Shown: positions 33,189-44,685, counted from the first letter of the stretch. The stretch is DNA of 64,000 nt from DASVDE01 sp963740065 (GCA_963740065.1 CAVUCS010000003.1:1-64000), one strand, 5' to 3'. Numbers and translations are program-made. Notes: generated by a model from the letters alone, not told the origin.

Positions 33189-33929
33189 TTACCAGGGCGG
33201 CGGCTTTGAATAATCACCGCAGGGATCGGGAAGCTGGTGCGCGCGAAAGTCTGTCTCTTGCAGATTCGCCCACCAATGCCTACCCGCGCCTTTTGTCGCG
33301 TCTCCCTTGAGGGCGCCGGCAAGAAACCGACGCGACGGGTTGATCGTGCCAACGGGGATGCGCTCGCGCACTTGCTGAATCGGGAACCGCAAGTCGCTGT
33401 CGTTGGAGACCACAACCGCAGCGTCGATTCTTCCTTCAAGCGCATCGAGGAGGAGATGCGATGCGACGTTCACGTCCGAGCCCTTCTCCTCTCGATGGGC
33501 ATACGAGACCATGAAGCGTGCGTCGGGAACCGGCGTCGCATCTTGGTCTTGCACCTTGATGGGCCATCGAGCCGTGGTTAAAACCGGCTTGCCGCTTTTG
33601 TTTTCGGTGGCCAAGGGTGCAGTCTTCACACGCGCGACGTAGTGTCCGTACTCGATCAAGTCGACGATGTTCCCGGCCCGTAGCGCCTTGAGATAGATGT
33701 CCTGCTCTTCAGCGCCATCACGGTTCGATGTGGCACTGATCCTTGCCGTGCAATAGACAAGCCGCTCAACGAAAGCGCCCTCCCAGTTTCTGCGCCTCCC
33801 GATCAAGTCTTCGGCGAGCGAGCGAATGTCGAGCCAGCGCCAACCGGCGGCGCCCTTTCCGCAGGAGTCTCGACCTCCGTAGTAGAGGTTGAACCCGTCG
33901 ACGTATACCCCGACCCGCATCCGCTGCAT
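33189..33929 (-). CDS. NYN-domain (PIN-like) putative ribonuclease, sole gene of the mini-island
   Basis: 246 residues, ATG at 33929 (MQRMRVGVYVDGFNLYYGGR). The N-terminal VYVDGFNLYYG and the central VVSNDSDLRFPIQQVRERIP give the conserved acidic residues (D, SNDSD) of NYN/LabA-type nucleases. KGSDVNVASHLLLDALEG supplies another acidic site. It is flanked by 45-bp tRNA-derived direct repeats with no integrase, so it is probably a non-autonomous integrative element. NYN nucleases act in RNA turnover and in some defence contexts. The substrate here is unknown. Confidence 0.85.
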   Translation of the reverse strand: MQRMRVGVYVDGFNLYYGGRDSCGKGAAGWRWLDIRSLAEDLIGRRRNWEGAFVERLVYCTARISATSNRDGAEEQDIYLKALRAGNIVDLIEYGHYVARVKTAPLATENKSGKPVLTTARWPIKVQDQDATPVPDARFMVSYAHREEKGSDVNVASHLLLDALEGRIDAAVVVSNDSDLRFPIQQVRERIPVGTINPSRRFLAGALKGDATKGAGRHWWANLQETDFRAHQLPDPCGDYSKPPPW

Positions 33930-34046
33930 CTTATGAGAGCAAAGTGGTACCGCGACGATCCCGCTGCTTGTGCCTGTGCCGGTGCTGCGCGACGGCTCAG
34001 GCGAGATACGCAAGCCGAAGGGCTGGTAACTGCCCCCTAAATCGCT

Positions 34047-34068
34047 GAGGCCCGCCGAAGCGGGCCTC
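34047..34068. repeat. short perfect hairpin upstream of the NYN gene
   Basis: GAGGCCCGC-CGAA-GCGGGCCTC, 9-bp stem with a tetraloop, within the mini-island's gene-free segment (33930-34242). The rest of that segment shows no gene. Confidence 0.65.
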
Positions 34069-34242
34069 GCACCCAGCCGCCGAGGCGACTGGGGGGATGG
34101 GAGGAAGTTACCCAGAATCGCCGGACGAGTCAATCCCGTGTCCCGAGAGATGTCCCGAACTGCGCAAATCTGACCTGATCTCAGCTGACCCGGATCGCCC
34201 TCATACGGCTCTGGAGTGCCGAATAGAGCCCAAATCAAGCGT

Positions 34243-34287
34243 CTCGTAATGAAGGGGTCCCCGGTTCAAATCCGGGCGTCGGCTCTG
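34243..34287 (+). repeat. attR-like 45-bp direct repeat (tRNA-Thr 3' fragment)
   Basis: Exact copy of 32938-32982. It lacks the 5' half of the tRNA and is therefore not a second tRNA gene. Confidence 0.85.
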
Positions 34288-34320
34288 CGGACCCCTGTGC
34301 TCGCCGTACTACTGGCGGCC

Positions 34321-34824
34321 TCACGGCTTCAACGGCACGGTGAGCTGCTGCATGGTGCGCGAGCGGGAGAACTTGATCGCCAAATACATCAGCAGCGAGT
34401 CGCCGTTGTTGAGGATCTTGCGGGCCTGCGGGGTGAGCCGTAGGCGCAGGGCGAAGATGCCGGGGCCGGTCGCGGTGACCGGGGCGGCCCTGGCGACTTT
34501 GATGATCGAGAGCCCCGGCTGGGCTTGGCCGAAGGCCGAGAGGACGCCGGCCTTGCGGACGCGGACCGGGAGGGGGATCTCGCCGTTCTCGACCAGCGTG
34601 GAGATCTGCTCATCGCTGAGCGGATCGGTGCCGAAGGGAAGCAGGTACTGGTTATAGGCGGAGGAGCGTTGCTCGTTGGCCTTGCCGTCGGTCGAAGACC
34701 CGCCGCTGCTCTGCTTGGAAGCGCTCTGGCCCGTTGAGGTGGTTGTGCCCCCTCCCCCACCGCAGCCGCTCGCCAGTAGCGCCAGCGCCACGACTGCTGC
34801 GCTCAGGGGTGCTCTCCTCATCAT
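34321..34824 (-). CDS. lipoprotein of unknown function
   Basis: 167 residues, intact. The signal peptide AAVVALALLASGC ends in a lipobox (LASGC), followed by a low-complexity Gly/Thr/Ser linker and a globular part of about 100 residues (EQISTLVENGEIPLPVRVRK, FALRLRLTPQARKILNNGDS). The last part resembles beta-strand repeats seen in other Thermoleophilia secreted proteins. It lies 31 bp downstream of the small secreted protein gene, probably the last gene of the left cassette. Confidence 0.7.
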   Translation of the reverse strand: MMRRAPLSAAVVALALLASGCGGGGGTTTSTGQSASKQSSGGSSTDGKANEQRSSAYNQYLLPFGTDPLSDEQISTLVENGEIPLPVRVRKAGVLSAFGQAQPGLSIIKVARAAPVTATGPGIFALRLRLTPQARKILNNGDSLLMYLAIKFSRSRTMQQLTVPLKP

Positions 34825-34854
34825 GGTCCCCAGCCTAGGAAATGCGCCTAAACA

Positions 34855-35647
34855 TCAGCCCCGCACCCTGCAGGTGCGAACCAGGGTGCTGGTCAGGGTG
34901 CGGCCGTTGTCAAAGGACATCGAGGCGCGGGCGAAGGAGAAGGTGGCGACGGTGAAGCCGCGCGGAGCGGCGCAGGAGGCGCTGATGTAGCTGCGGCGCT
35001 TGCCCTTGAAGGTGTAGTTGCGGTGAAAGCGCAGCGACATCGACTTGACGTAGCCATAGCCATTGGAGACGGGCGGCACCGCCGCTCTCAGCGCGGTGCC
35101 GTAGGCCCCCCGGGTGCGCTTGATGTGAAAGACGATGATCCGGGTTATCGGCAGAGGGTCGGTGCCATAGATGTGGGCGAGGATCACTTCGCGGCCCTCT
35201 TTTCGGCGTTGAAGGCGAGGATGTGCCCGTTGGTGGGGAAGGTCGCCTGCTCGGGGAGGGCGGTGTTAGCCGAAAAGTGGCCCCTGCCGACCAGCGCGTC
35301 GCGGCAGGCTCGAGGGCCCCGCGGCTGGAGGTGGCCTCGAGCTCCTTGTAGTGACAGCGCGGGAGGCCGCGGGAGCTAAGGCGCCCGCCCTTGTTTAGCG
35401 CGATCTCGATTCCTCGCAGGGAGGGAGGGCGATCGCCGGCGAGGGCTCTGATCTTGCCCCCGATGCTGACCTCGACCGGGGCGAGGGAGTCGCGGGGCAG
35501 GGTGGCGGGAGCCAGGCCGCCTTCAAATGTGACGAAGAGGTTGCCGCGCGAGGTCAGCTCGGCCGTGGCGATGGCCGCCGAGACACCGAGTAGTGCGATA
35601 ACGGCGCTGAGGGCGATCGCCCCCTTGCGGGGCGACCCACTCACCAA
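34855..35647 (-). CDS. secreted protein of the three-member family (second member), frameshifted
   Basis: About 263 residues when joined. The signal peptide and family core RGNLFVTFEGGLAPATLPRD, EIALNKGGRLSSRGLPRC, then a break near 35290-35190, then MILAHIYGTDPLPITRIIVF and the ending ASMSFDNGRTLTSTLVRTCR. The probable GTG start (35644) overlaps the stop of the preceding large protein as GTGA, so translation is coupled. Same family as 19544-20338 and 44950-45727. Confidence 0.72.
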
Positions 35648-38600
35648 ATCGCCCTAAGCTGCCTCAGCCCGGCGCGATGTTGCTTTGAGCCGCGGCGATG
35701 CCCGCCCCGCTTGCCCTTGTGCTTCTTCTTGCCCTTGTGCTTGCCGCAGCTGGGTAGATCTTTACCCGGCGGGTGATGGCGTCGCCGTTGTGAGCGGTGA
35801 AGCGAACGGTGGCGCGGTAGGTGCGTCTGCAGATGTCGCGGGAGTTGACCAGCAGGCCCTTCTTGCCGCCTTGCAGGGCGAAGAGGACTCGGGTGACCGG
35901 GGCATCGGGGATGAAGTCGAAGGTGTTGCGGATGCCTTGGTTGACCGAGTCCACTCGGCCCGCCGCCTCGAATCTGATCGGCTGGAAGCGGGGCCGCGGA
36001 AGTCGGGGACGACGTCTGGCAGGAGGTTGTCGGAGGAGCGCAGGTAGACGTTGGCCTAAAGCGCGTAGTCAAAGAGCGGTGAGGTCGCCGTGGCTGTGCC
36101 GTAGATCGCCCCCGCCGGACAGTTGTCTGCGGCGAAATCCGCCCGCGTGCAGATCGTGCGGATATGGGCGTTCTCGAGGAACTCCGAGCGCGGGAAGGCG
36201 ACTGAGACCGAGGCGATGTTGGCGTCGCCGGGGCTAGGGATGAGCGTGGCGCGAAGCGCGGGGTGGGCGCCGCGGCGGGTGCCGCCCCGCAGCTTTAAGA
36301 CCAGCTTCGGGCGGAAGTCGAGGTTGGCGCAGCCGCTGACCTGGAAGCGATCGCTGAGCGCGGCGAGGGTGTCATCGGCGGGGTTGACGAGGCTCGCCCC
36401 CGCTCCACCGAATTCGCCGGTGACCGCCATCGGGTTGCAGTTGGTCGGGTTGAGCGTGAACTGGTCGCGGTCGACCACCACGCGGACGTCCCGCAGGTGG
36501 ATCGGGACGCCGTGGAGGATGGTTGGGATCGGGTCTGAGGTAACCGATGCCTGGGCGGTCTTTGAGTCGAGGTTTAGCGCCGAGCGGATTACGACGTTGC
36601 CGAGGTCGAGGCCGCCGGTGACCGCTGGGGTGACGACGGCGATGCTGACCGGGGCGCCTTTGTAGGGGCCGGCCAGGTAGGCGGTGCCGGGGATGTAGAA
36701 GGGCTGGGAGCCTGCGCCTGAGCCGGCGTTGGAGTGACCGACCCGTGAGTTGGCCGGGCAGGAGGGGTTGTCCTTCTCAGCTTGGCCTGTGCCCGGGGCG
36801 GTCGGGATCGCGGCGAGGACCGCGTCGGGGCAAAGCGCGACGCCGGCCAGCTTGCCGGTCAGCCCGGGGGGAAGCGCGGCGGAGATCGAGGTCAGCTCCT
36901 GTTGACCGTCTTCGCGTCTTAGCTTCAAGACGAAGGGGCTGTAGGCGCCGGCGGTGGGGTTGGTGGTGCCGGCTGAGAAGCTCGGGTCGTGGGGGCGCGA
37001 GGCCAGGGTCGGGGTCGAGCAGGGACTGCCGTCGGGGTTTTCGGTGACCTCATAGGAGGAGTCGACCGGGACCTCGGTGCCGGGCTCAGTCTAGGTGTTG
37101 AGCGTGCCCTCGATCGTGTGGGTCCCACAAGTCGGCGGGTTGATCAGCGGCGCGCGGTCGCCGGAGCGAAACTGAACCGAGAGCGCGTCGAACGGGAACT
37201 GGGGCAGGTTGTCGAAGATCGTCGTGATCTGGCCCGTGTTGGGGTCGAGCTTCATCGAGCCCGGCGAGCTTGAGGCGGACTCCGCGGTCATCGCAGTCGT
37301 GGAAGATCGTGTAGATGGCAAAGAGCTCGTTGACCGGGTTGGCCTGTTGCTTTGCCAGGTAGATCGAGCCCTGCAGCGGCTGGGTGCCCGGGCAGTTGGG
37401 CGGGAAGTCGGTGGGGGTCGGCAAAAGCGGCGTGGAGATCTCGACCGCGCCGATTCGCGAAGCATCGGGGCAGCTGACCGGCTCCTCGTCCGGCACGCCG
37501 GCGTGGGAGATCCCGATCTCCGCCTCGGTGCAGCCGCGCAGGCCGTCGGCGAAGGCGGGATTGACCGCCATCCCCTCGGGCAGCTTCACCTCGAGGCGCT
37601 TTACCGGCGGCGCGACGATCCCGTCGGGGTCATCGTTGTAGGGGGCGGTGGCCTCGACGTTGAGACCGGTCGGGGAATCGGCCTTGGTCGCCGTTGGGGT
37701 GATCGAGACGTCGGGGTCGAACTCGGCCTGGGAGGTGGCGCAATCGGTGAACTGGCCGGGAAGCTCGTAGACGACGTCGGGACCAAAGACGCCGGAGTTC
37801 TGCCAGCTGTCGTAGCGGGAGAGCCTCATCTGGTTGGAGGCGCCACAGTCGAAGGGAACAGTGAGAAAGGGCTTTTGGGGGCCGTCGGAGGAGCATTCAA
37901 AGGTGGTTCTGAGCACCAACCCGTTGCAGCGCTCGGAGTCGTGGGTTGGATCGGCGGGCACGCCCCAGATCGTGACGTCAGAAGAGAAGGCCGGAAGGCT
38001 CTCGTTGAGATCCTGGACCGTGGTCTTGATCGCGTAGTTGCGTGAGGGATCAAGCGAGGCGCGGATGTGAACAGGGATGCCGGAGACCGAGAGGGCGAGA
38101 TCGTTAATGGTGCCGAGCGGGTGGGACATGTTGAAAACTGGGATTGAGTAGGCGTCTTGGAGGAAGTCGGCGACGGGATAGAGAACGACGTCGGCGCGGC
38201 CGACCTGGCTGGCAAGCGGACATCTGATGGCGATGAGCTGGACCGGCGTGCACTCGCCGACGGCGTTAGGGTCGCCGAGAAAACCGGGCGGCAAATCCAC
38301 GCGGATATTTCGGAGGTTGTCGGCGGGAGCTTTTTGGAGGGGTTGATCATCCCGGGGAGCATCGACGGAATTGAGGTCGAAGGAGAAGGTCGCCTGGTAC
38401 GGGTGAGAGCCGGCGGCACGAACGGGAGTGACGGCGTCCGCTTGATAGAAGTCGGCGCGCCAGCTGTCGGGAACGATCCCAAAGTCGGCGGGGACGTCTG
38501 AGACGTGGGTCGCCTCGGTGGCGCAAGAGGCGACGCCATTAGGGCAGCCGGCGGCCGGCGGCGCCGCCGCGGCGCCGCCGCCGGAGATGGTGGCGGTCGT

Positions 38601-39098
38601 GACCGGATCGCCCGAGGCAGCGGGAAAAACTCCGGCGTTCACGATCAAGGTCGTGTTGACCGCGTGGCGCGCAAGGACATCGGATGTGGTACAGGTGATC
38701 GTGGTCTGGCCCGGAGAGCCGGGACAGCTCCAGGCAACATTCTGCCCACGAACGGTAATCGAGTCCGTGATGACAGAAGCGCGGGCAAGCTGGCCGGGGG
38801 GCAACTCGATAGTGAGGGTGAGGGGTCCGGTGGTGGCGGTATCGCCGACGTTGGCGACGTTGAAGCTGAGAAAGCCGGAATCGTGGGGGAAATTGGTGGG
38901 ACTGTGGTCGATGTCGAGCTTTAGGATCGGTTCAGCCTGTGCGGCGTTAGCGTTAGCGCCGAGAAAAGCGCAGAGGGCGACGGCAAGCGCCGGGATCAGC
39001 ATTCGCTGAATGCGGGACCTACCTCCCCGCGGCATCTCACGATTTCGCTCGGGAGCAAAAAACCCAAGTCCAGGCAATCGGAATGCGCGGCTGATCAT
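35641..39098 (-). pseudogene. large DUF11-like secreted surface protein, left copy, frameshifted
   Basis: About 1150 residues in pieces. The signal peptide MLIPALAVALCAFLGANANA is followed by a beta-sandwich LKLDIDHSPTNFPHDSGFLS (DUF11-like). Repeated lytic-enzyme-like modules ELPPGQL/DLPPGFLGDP and CP..SQVGRADV follow. The C-terminal part has GTAYLAGPYKGAPVSIAVVT, FLENAHIRTICTRADFAADN and the tail FDFIPDAPVT...LLVNSRDICRRTYRA, ending in a Lys/His/Gly-rich segment (KHKGKKKHKGKRGGHRR). Breaks occur near 37260, at the stop at 37091, at 36056 and near 35755. The start overlaps the previous stop as ATGA. Homologous to 50092-53395 and to the C-terminal two-thirds of 45724-50076. Confidence 0.75.
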
Positions 39099-42000
39099 CG
39101 GTGGCTCCTGTTTCGATGGTGCTTCCTCTTCTTGTGCTTGTGGTGCTTAGTTTTCTTGCGGCACCCGCCCTTCTTGGACTTCTTCTTCTTCTTGCGCGTT
39201 TTGCATTTCTTCTTGGCCGAGGTCGATGGATGAGTCCGATCCTTGCCCTGGTTACCGGGGCCGGAGCCGAGGAGGATGTCGGGGTCGATCGGGGAGGGGC
39301 TGGGCGGACCTTGGCAGTCCTCGAGAGAACAGGGTGGAGGCGGCGGCGGGAAGTCGAAGCCGCCGCCAAGCCGAGCGTCGTAGACGCGGGGGTAGGAATC
39401 GATGGCGTCTGGGGTGAGCTTGGCCGCCTGGATGAAAAAGACATCGCGACCGGAGGGACTGACGCCGCCTACCCGGGTTGGCGCGGACGGGCCCTGGGGG
39501 CCGGCGATCCGGGGAGTGGCGCCATCGGAGACAAGCAGGAGCCGCCCGTCGCGCCACTCATAGATGTCCTCGCCGACACCACTGGGCTGACCCGGCCCGG
39601 CGGTGTTTTGGTCGGCCGGCACGAGCGGCGTGTCGGTTGAGAAGAAGAAATCGCCGGCCCGGTCGAGCGGGGTCAGGTTGCGTCCGGGGGCAGCACTGAG
39701 CTCCGAGAGGACGAGCTTTGGAGGTACGGCCGACAACGGCGCGGAGCCGTCCTGCGGACAGGAGGCGCAAACAAGCGATCGATCACGATCATCATAAATG
39801 TAGTACTGGCGGGTACCGGCATTGGTGCCGCCGGCGACTGTGTCGAGACGCGGATCGGCCGAGTGAAAGGCGAGGACCGAGCCGTCGGGGGTGAGGGCGG
39901 CGGAACTGAGGGTGGGGTCATCCTCAGGAAAAACGCTCGACTGGGGAGGCCGGGGGGCGACGTAGGCGAGCTGACCACCAGCGATCTCCAGGCGGTATAG
40001 GCCCTCGGTGGGGGCGCCCGGCAGGAGCGGGTTGGTGGCGGAGAAATAGAGACGCGAGCCGTCGTCGGAGACGATCGCGGTGCCGCTCAATTCGGCTTCG
40101 ATCCCCTCGGCGACGCAGGTGAGGCAATCGAGGGAGCCGTCGTTGAGCCGGTAGCGGTAGATATCATCAGCAGCGACGGTACAGCTAGCTGGGGCGATGT
40201 CGTCGGAATCGAGCCGCGCAGCCGTGACGAAAAAGGCCGCGTCGGCGGTGGAACGGACGAATCTCTCATCGCACGTGGGGCCAGAGAGCGGGGCGGGTGT
40301 GAGCTTGGCTGTTGTGGCGGCGCCTAAATCACGCACGTAGAGCTGCGCGGGATCGGAGCAGCTGCCGCCGCGGCTTGGGAAGAAGAACAGTGAGCCATCG
40401 GAGGAGATCCAGTGAGTGAGGGACGAAGGACTGCTGAAGCTTGCGATCTGCGAGATATCGACGCCGCAAGCGGGAACCGTTCCGGCGCCGGGCCCGGGCA
40501 GCAGGCTGGCGAGCTGCGCTGGACCGGAACTGATGTCGTAGATCTGGGTCCGGTCGGCCGGCGAGGGATGGGTTGGGTCATAGGAACCCTTGACAGCGGC
40601 GAGGGTGCGGGAACCATCGTCGGATGTAAACCAGTTGTGGAACCGGCCGAACAGCTCGTTGTCAACGAGTTCAAGGAGGGTTGCCGCCGGGCCGCCGCCG
40701 ACGCGGATGAGCCGCATCGCGCCCGTGTTGAGGTTGTTGTTGAAGAAGGTGCGGACCGAGAGATCAGAGTTGGTCATCGGCGGCAACAACTGGTTGCCGG
40801 TCCAGGTCGAGCGGGGCGGGAGCGCATCGCTGCTCTGCCAGGAGCCCTGGTGCGGAGCGGTCTCGGTGCGCTCGGAAAGCAGCTGATTGTAGAGAGTGCC
40901 GTTGGCCGAGATCGTAGTGCCGCCGGCGACCTCGTAGAGGGCGCGGTCGCCCGAGTCGGCGATTGAGAGGGCAGCGAGCACAGCATTGCCCGAGGAGTCC
41001 GGTAGCGAGACCAATTCCCAGGCGCGGTCAGATCCGGGCGGGCCGGCGTAGGGTCCGTGGTCGAGCGGCTCGTCATTGGGCCGGGTGGTGACGGCTGCCC
41101 CCTGTCCAATCGCGGCTCCGTCGGGATTGCCGTTGTCGGCGACGAGGCGGTAGTTGTAGGTGGTGCCGGGCGTGAGGCCAAGGATTTGAGCCGAGACGAG
41201 CTTCCAGCCGAGGCCCTCGCCGGCAGGCAGGGCCGGGGTGGTATTGGCGTAGGAGTCGTCGGTACTCCACTCGAAGTGATAACTCGTGGCGGCGTCGCGG
41301 GGATCGATGCGACCGAGCAGGCGAGCGGTGGTCGCGGTGCGCAGGGAGGTGCCTGTGGTCTCAACCAGCGGCGGGCCGCGGGTGAGGAAGGCCTCGTCGG
41401 CGCCTAGCGTGGTGCCGGCGGCGTTGGTGGCCTGCAAGCGGAAGTGGTAGGTCGTGTTGGGCTGAAGGGTGGAGAGGTCGGCGTGAACGGCGACCTCACC
41501 CGAGCCGGAGCCGGGGTCTGGGGAGCAGGGGATGGTTTGGCCGTAGGTGGTGGAGGTGCCCCAGTCGAAGTGACAGTCGGTGACCGGAACTCCGTTGGGA
41601 TCGAGGGTGCCGCGAAGGCGGGCCGAGGTGTTGGTGCGGGCCGTGGCGGGGAAGCTCTCGAGGTCCTTGATGTGGGGGGGACTCGAGAGGGTGGTGAAGC
41701 TGCCCTCGGCGAGCGAGGCGCCGGATGCGTTGGTGGCTCGCAAGCGAAAGCGGTACTCGGTGGCCGAAGTGAGGCTGGTGATGTCGGCGTGGACGGCGAC
41801 GTCGCCGGAGCCGGAGCCGGGCGCGGGATCGCAGGGGGCGTGGGCGGCGGCCTGGTAGCCGGACGATTTGAAGGTGGATTGGGTGACATAGTCGAAGGTG
41901 CAATCGGTGACCGGCCCTTGGCCCTCAGGATCGACGGCAGCCCGCAGGCGAGCGGAGTCATCACTGATATGCCCCGTCTGGCCCAGGGTCACAGTCGGGT

Positions 42001-43410
42001 AGGTGCGGGGCTGAAGGGGGCCATAGACGCGGACCCGGCGGGAGGCGTCGATCGTGAAGATGCGGTCGGTGGCTGAGTCGACAGCGGGGGCCGTTAGGCC
42101 GGTCTCGGGGAGATCGGGTCTGATGTAGCCGAGAATGGCGCCGGAGGAGTCGAATTCATAGGCGAACTCAGGGGTGAAGCCGTTGGAGATGGGGGCGCCG
42201 AAGACGTGGTCGGTGGCTGGGTCGACGGCGAAGCCGGCTTTCCCGGCGTCGGGGGTGGCGCTGTTGCTGGTGATGCCCTTGATTACAGTTGCATCGTCGG
42301 CGTCGTAGGCGGGCGCGGTGAGCTTGTAGATGGAGCCCGCATTGAAGTAGAGATTGTCGTTGGAATCGAAGGCGACGTGGCAGGGAGCACGGTTGCCGCC
42401 AGAGGTTCCTGGCGCGAAGATCGAGCGGAGAAAATCGCCATCGGGGCCGTACTCAAAGAGGCGCTCTGAATTGGCCTTGCTGATCCAAACGTGCCCCTGG
42501 GAGTCGACGCCGGCGCCGCAGACGCCGATGCCAATGCCAGGGTCGTGGTGAACCCGCCGGGGTTGGTGAGGGGATCGATCGGGAAGTTGCCGGCAATGGG
42601 GTCGCCGGCGGTCGTAAAGCCGTAGACCTTGTCGGTGCCGTTGGTGGTCGCAACAGAGCTCCCGTGGTCGGAGGCGAAGTAGAACCGGCCGGCGCTGGAT
42701 AGGGAGGTCTGGTCGACTGCGAGGTCGGGATAAGCGCCAGGGGCGACGGTGGGAAGCGGGTTAAAGGCGAGCGGAAGGTAGGCGTGGGGAGTCGATGCAT
42801 CGAAGCCGTAGATGGAGCCGGGCGAATTCTCACCGGTGGAGGACTCGAAGAGATAGAGGCGCGAGCGGGCACTATCGAAGGTGAGCCTGTACGACCTGAG
42901 GATCTGACTGGTGCCGGCGAAGGCGGTGGCGGAAGTGCCGTCGGGGCCGAAGACGTCGAGTTCGCGGCGGGCGAGCGGGAAGGGAGCGGGGGTAGCGGTG
43001 CGATCGGCGCCGGTGCGATCGCCGCTGGCGGTTGTGGCGATGTGGAGGCGATAGTGATAGGTGGTGTTCGGGGTGAGGCCGCCGAGGTTGGCGGAGACAT
43101 CCTCGGGGCCGGCGAAGGAGTTGCCCTCGGCGCAGGGGACGGTGGCGCCGTAGGAGGCGTCGGTGCCCCAGTCGAAGTAGCAATCGGTGATGGCGGGATC
43201 GGCGCCGGGGTCGAAGTGGCCGTTAAGGACCGCTGAGGTGTGATGGACCGCGGTTGCGGGATCGGTGGTGGCGAAGGTCGCGGCGGCGGCGGAGGTTGGG
43301 GCGGCGGCGATGAGGAGGAGAAGCGCCAAACAGGCGCAGCAGGCGGCGCGAGTGAGGCCACGCGGGGGCGGGGGCGGTGCGGGCGGTGTTTTGGAATGAT
43401 CGATGGTCAT
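39095..43410 (-). CDS. giant secreted NHL/Fn3/beta-propeller protein, left copy, frameshifted
   Basis: About 1437 residues. The signal peptide (ACCACLALLLLIAAAPTSAA) is followed by an Fn3-like module (FDWGTDASYGATVPC, NTTYHYRLHIATTASG), an NHL or propeller region (GRFYFASDHGSS, GSIYKLTAPAYDADD), three more Fn3-like modules (HFDWGTSTTYGQTIPC, NTTYHFRLQATNAAG), then a TolB/PD40-like propeller starting GSDRAWELVSLPDSSGNAV. A polybasic tail ends it (KKKCKTRKKKKKSKKGGCRK, KHKKRKHHRNRSHR). One break near 42545. It is separated from the upstream collagen-like gene by a 17-bp-stem hairpin. Probably extracellular or wall-bound. Confidence 0.78.
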
Positions 43411-43490
43411 TTCGTAGCCTCAGGTGTGTGGTCGTAGCTTTGGGTGTGTGGTGGGTGTCGGCTGGCCTGTCCGTGGCAACTTGGCCGGCC

Positions 43491-43528
43491 GACAGCCCCA
43501 CGGCGGCGGATGCCGCCGTGGGGCTGTC
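43491..43528 (-). terminator. 17-bp perfect hairpin between collagen-like gene and giant NHL protein
   Basis: GACAGCCCCACGGCGGC, loop GGAT, then the exact complement. There is no U tract, so it may be a GC-rich terminator, attenuator or processing stop. A hairpin of different sequence occupies the same place in the right cassette (58009-58041). Confidence 0.7.
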
Positions 43529-43541
43529 CGGTAGGCGGCCC

Positions 43542-44264
43542 CTAGCCGGTGACCGCCCATGAGCCAGAGGCGCTTTCGAAGGCAGAGGGGTCGCCGCTGT
43601 GGTTGTACCAGAGCAGGAAACCGACCTTGCTGGCTCCAGCCAACCCGGTGAGTTTGCGAATTGCGCCCCCAAATGGGAACGGGGCCATATTGCCGCCGAT
43701 AGTTGCCTCATAGACGCAGAGATAGCCACTGGCCGCGGTGGGGTTGTCATACGAGCCCGAGCAATGGATCGGGTCTGGGTTGTTGGTGACCGGCGGGCCG
43801 TCGGGGGTCGGCACGTAGCGGACGTGGTCTGTATCCAATTCCGAGGCGAGCGGAATCGGAAAGCTGACTCCCTCTATCAGAAGAAGGCCTCCCCCGACAC
43901 CCTGATCGGACCAAGTGCCGGCCATGGTGACTCCGGCGGCGAGTGAGCCGCCGTCGAAGGTGGCGTCCACTCCGTCTATGCCGTCGGTGCCGTCTCTACC
44001 GTCGGTGCCGTCTCTACCGTTCGCGCCGGTCGCGCCGGTGGGACCGGTGGGACCTGCGGGGCCTGCCGGACCGGCGGGACCCTGCGGGCCGCGGGGACCG
44101 CGCTTGGCCTTGGCCTTCTTCTTCTTGTGCTTCTTGGAAGCGGAGGCAACCTGGTCGCCACCGCCCTGGGCGGCGACTGCGCCGCCGGCGAGGGCGACGA
44201 CAAGCGCCATGATCGCCACGACCAAACCGGCCGTGCCGAAGTGGCTACGGAATCGATTCAACAT
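43542..44264 (-). CDS. collagen-like membrane-anchored protein, left copy
   Basis: 240 residues, intact. A transmembrane or uncleaved signal segment (AGLVVAIMALVVALAGGAVA) is followed by a basic stretch KKHKKKKAKAKRG. A Gly-x-y collagen-like run (GPQGPAGPAGPAGPTGPTG to GTDGIDG) and a C-terminal globular head with two likely disulfide cysteines (HCSGSY, LCVYEA) follow. Its first 60 residues are nearly identical to the protein at 58073-58933, while the heads differ. Probably a trimeric stalked surface protein. ATG preceded by AAGGAGAG. Confidence 0.85.
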   Translation of the reverse strand: MLNRFRSHFGTAGLVVAIMALVVALAGGAVAAQGGGDQVASASKKHKKKKAKAKRGPRGPQGPAGPAGPAGPTGPTGATGANGRDGTDGRDGTDGIDGVDATFDGGSLAAGVTMAGTWSDQGVGGGLLLIEGVSFPIPLASELDTDHVRYVPTPDGPPVTNNPDPIHCSGSYDNPTAASGYLCVYEATIGGNMAPFPFGGAIRKLTGLAGASKVGFLLWYNHSGDPSAFESASGSWAVTG

Positions 44265-44267
44265 GAG

Positions 44268-44640
44268 GTGTTCTCTCCTTGTGTAGCGCCCGCCGGGATT
44301 ACCCCGGCCGGCCTTGTTGACGTCGCCGGCGGGAACCCATCCCCCCGGCGGTTTGACTGCTCAATGAGGCCGACGCGGGCCATCGGGCCCGCGGCGGGTG
44401 CTGCGTGAGATGAAGAAGATGTGGGGCTCGTCTCCTGACTGGCGTCAAGGTGAGACGAGCCCCGGGACGCCGAGTGCCAGGGAGAGCAGTCGGACGCCGT
44501 TTGAGGGCCGACTTGGACCTCGAAGACTTTGTGAGTGGGCAGGCTGCTCTGCTTGGGCGATGCCTTTGCGTCCCGTTTCACTGCGATACCTCTCCCCTTG
44601 TCCCTGTGTCGGCCGCTTTCCCGAGCGACTCGCTTCCCTG
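44268..44640 (-). ncRNA. conserved structured leader of the left cassette; candidate cis-regulatory RNA
   Basis: About 370 bp of near-identity with 58937-59310. It includes GGGACGCAAAGG at 44563-44574, a string reminiscent of the GGGACGCAAAGC core of c-di-GMP-I (GEMM) riboswitches, and the hairpin at 44423-44463. The partner GGCAAACC strand of GEMM is not evident, so this would be a variant or another RNA. An open frame also crosses it in both copies, so a coding alternative cannot be excluded. Confidence 0.45.
44423..44463 (-). promoter_or_regulatory. 12-bp-stem hairpin in the left leader
   Basis: GGGGCTCGTCTC and GAGACGAGCCCC around a 17-base loop. It is conserved at 59092-59132. It could be a terminator-type expression platform. 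Confidence 0.65.
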
Positions 44641-44685
44641 TTACCGAGGACACAGACAGATATCTGTGTTTATCGGATGGGCAAG

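Noticed and set aside
34243..34287. Possible second tRNA-Thr
   Set aside because: Only the 3' half from the anticodon loop is present; no D-arm or 5' acceptor strand.
44258..44653. Open frame crossing the left leader (also 58927-59250 on the right) as a small conserved protein
   Set aside because: It overlaps the collagen-like start and strong hairpins, and its sequence is low-complexity. The conservation is better explained by DNA/RNA-level identity, though coding is not fully excluded.
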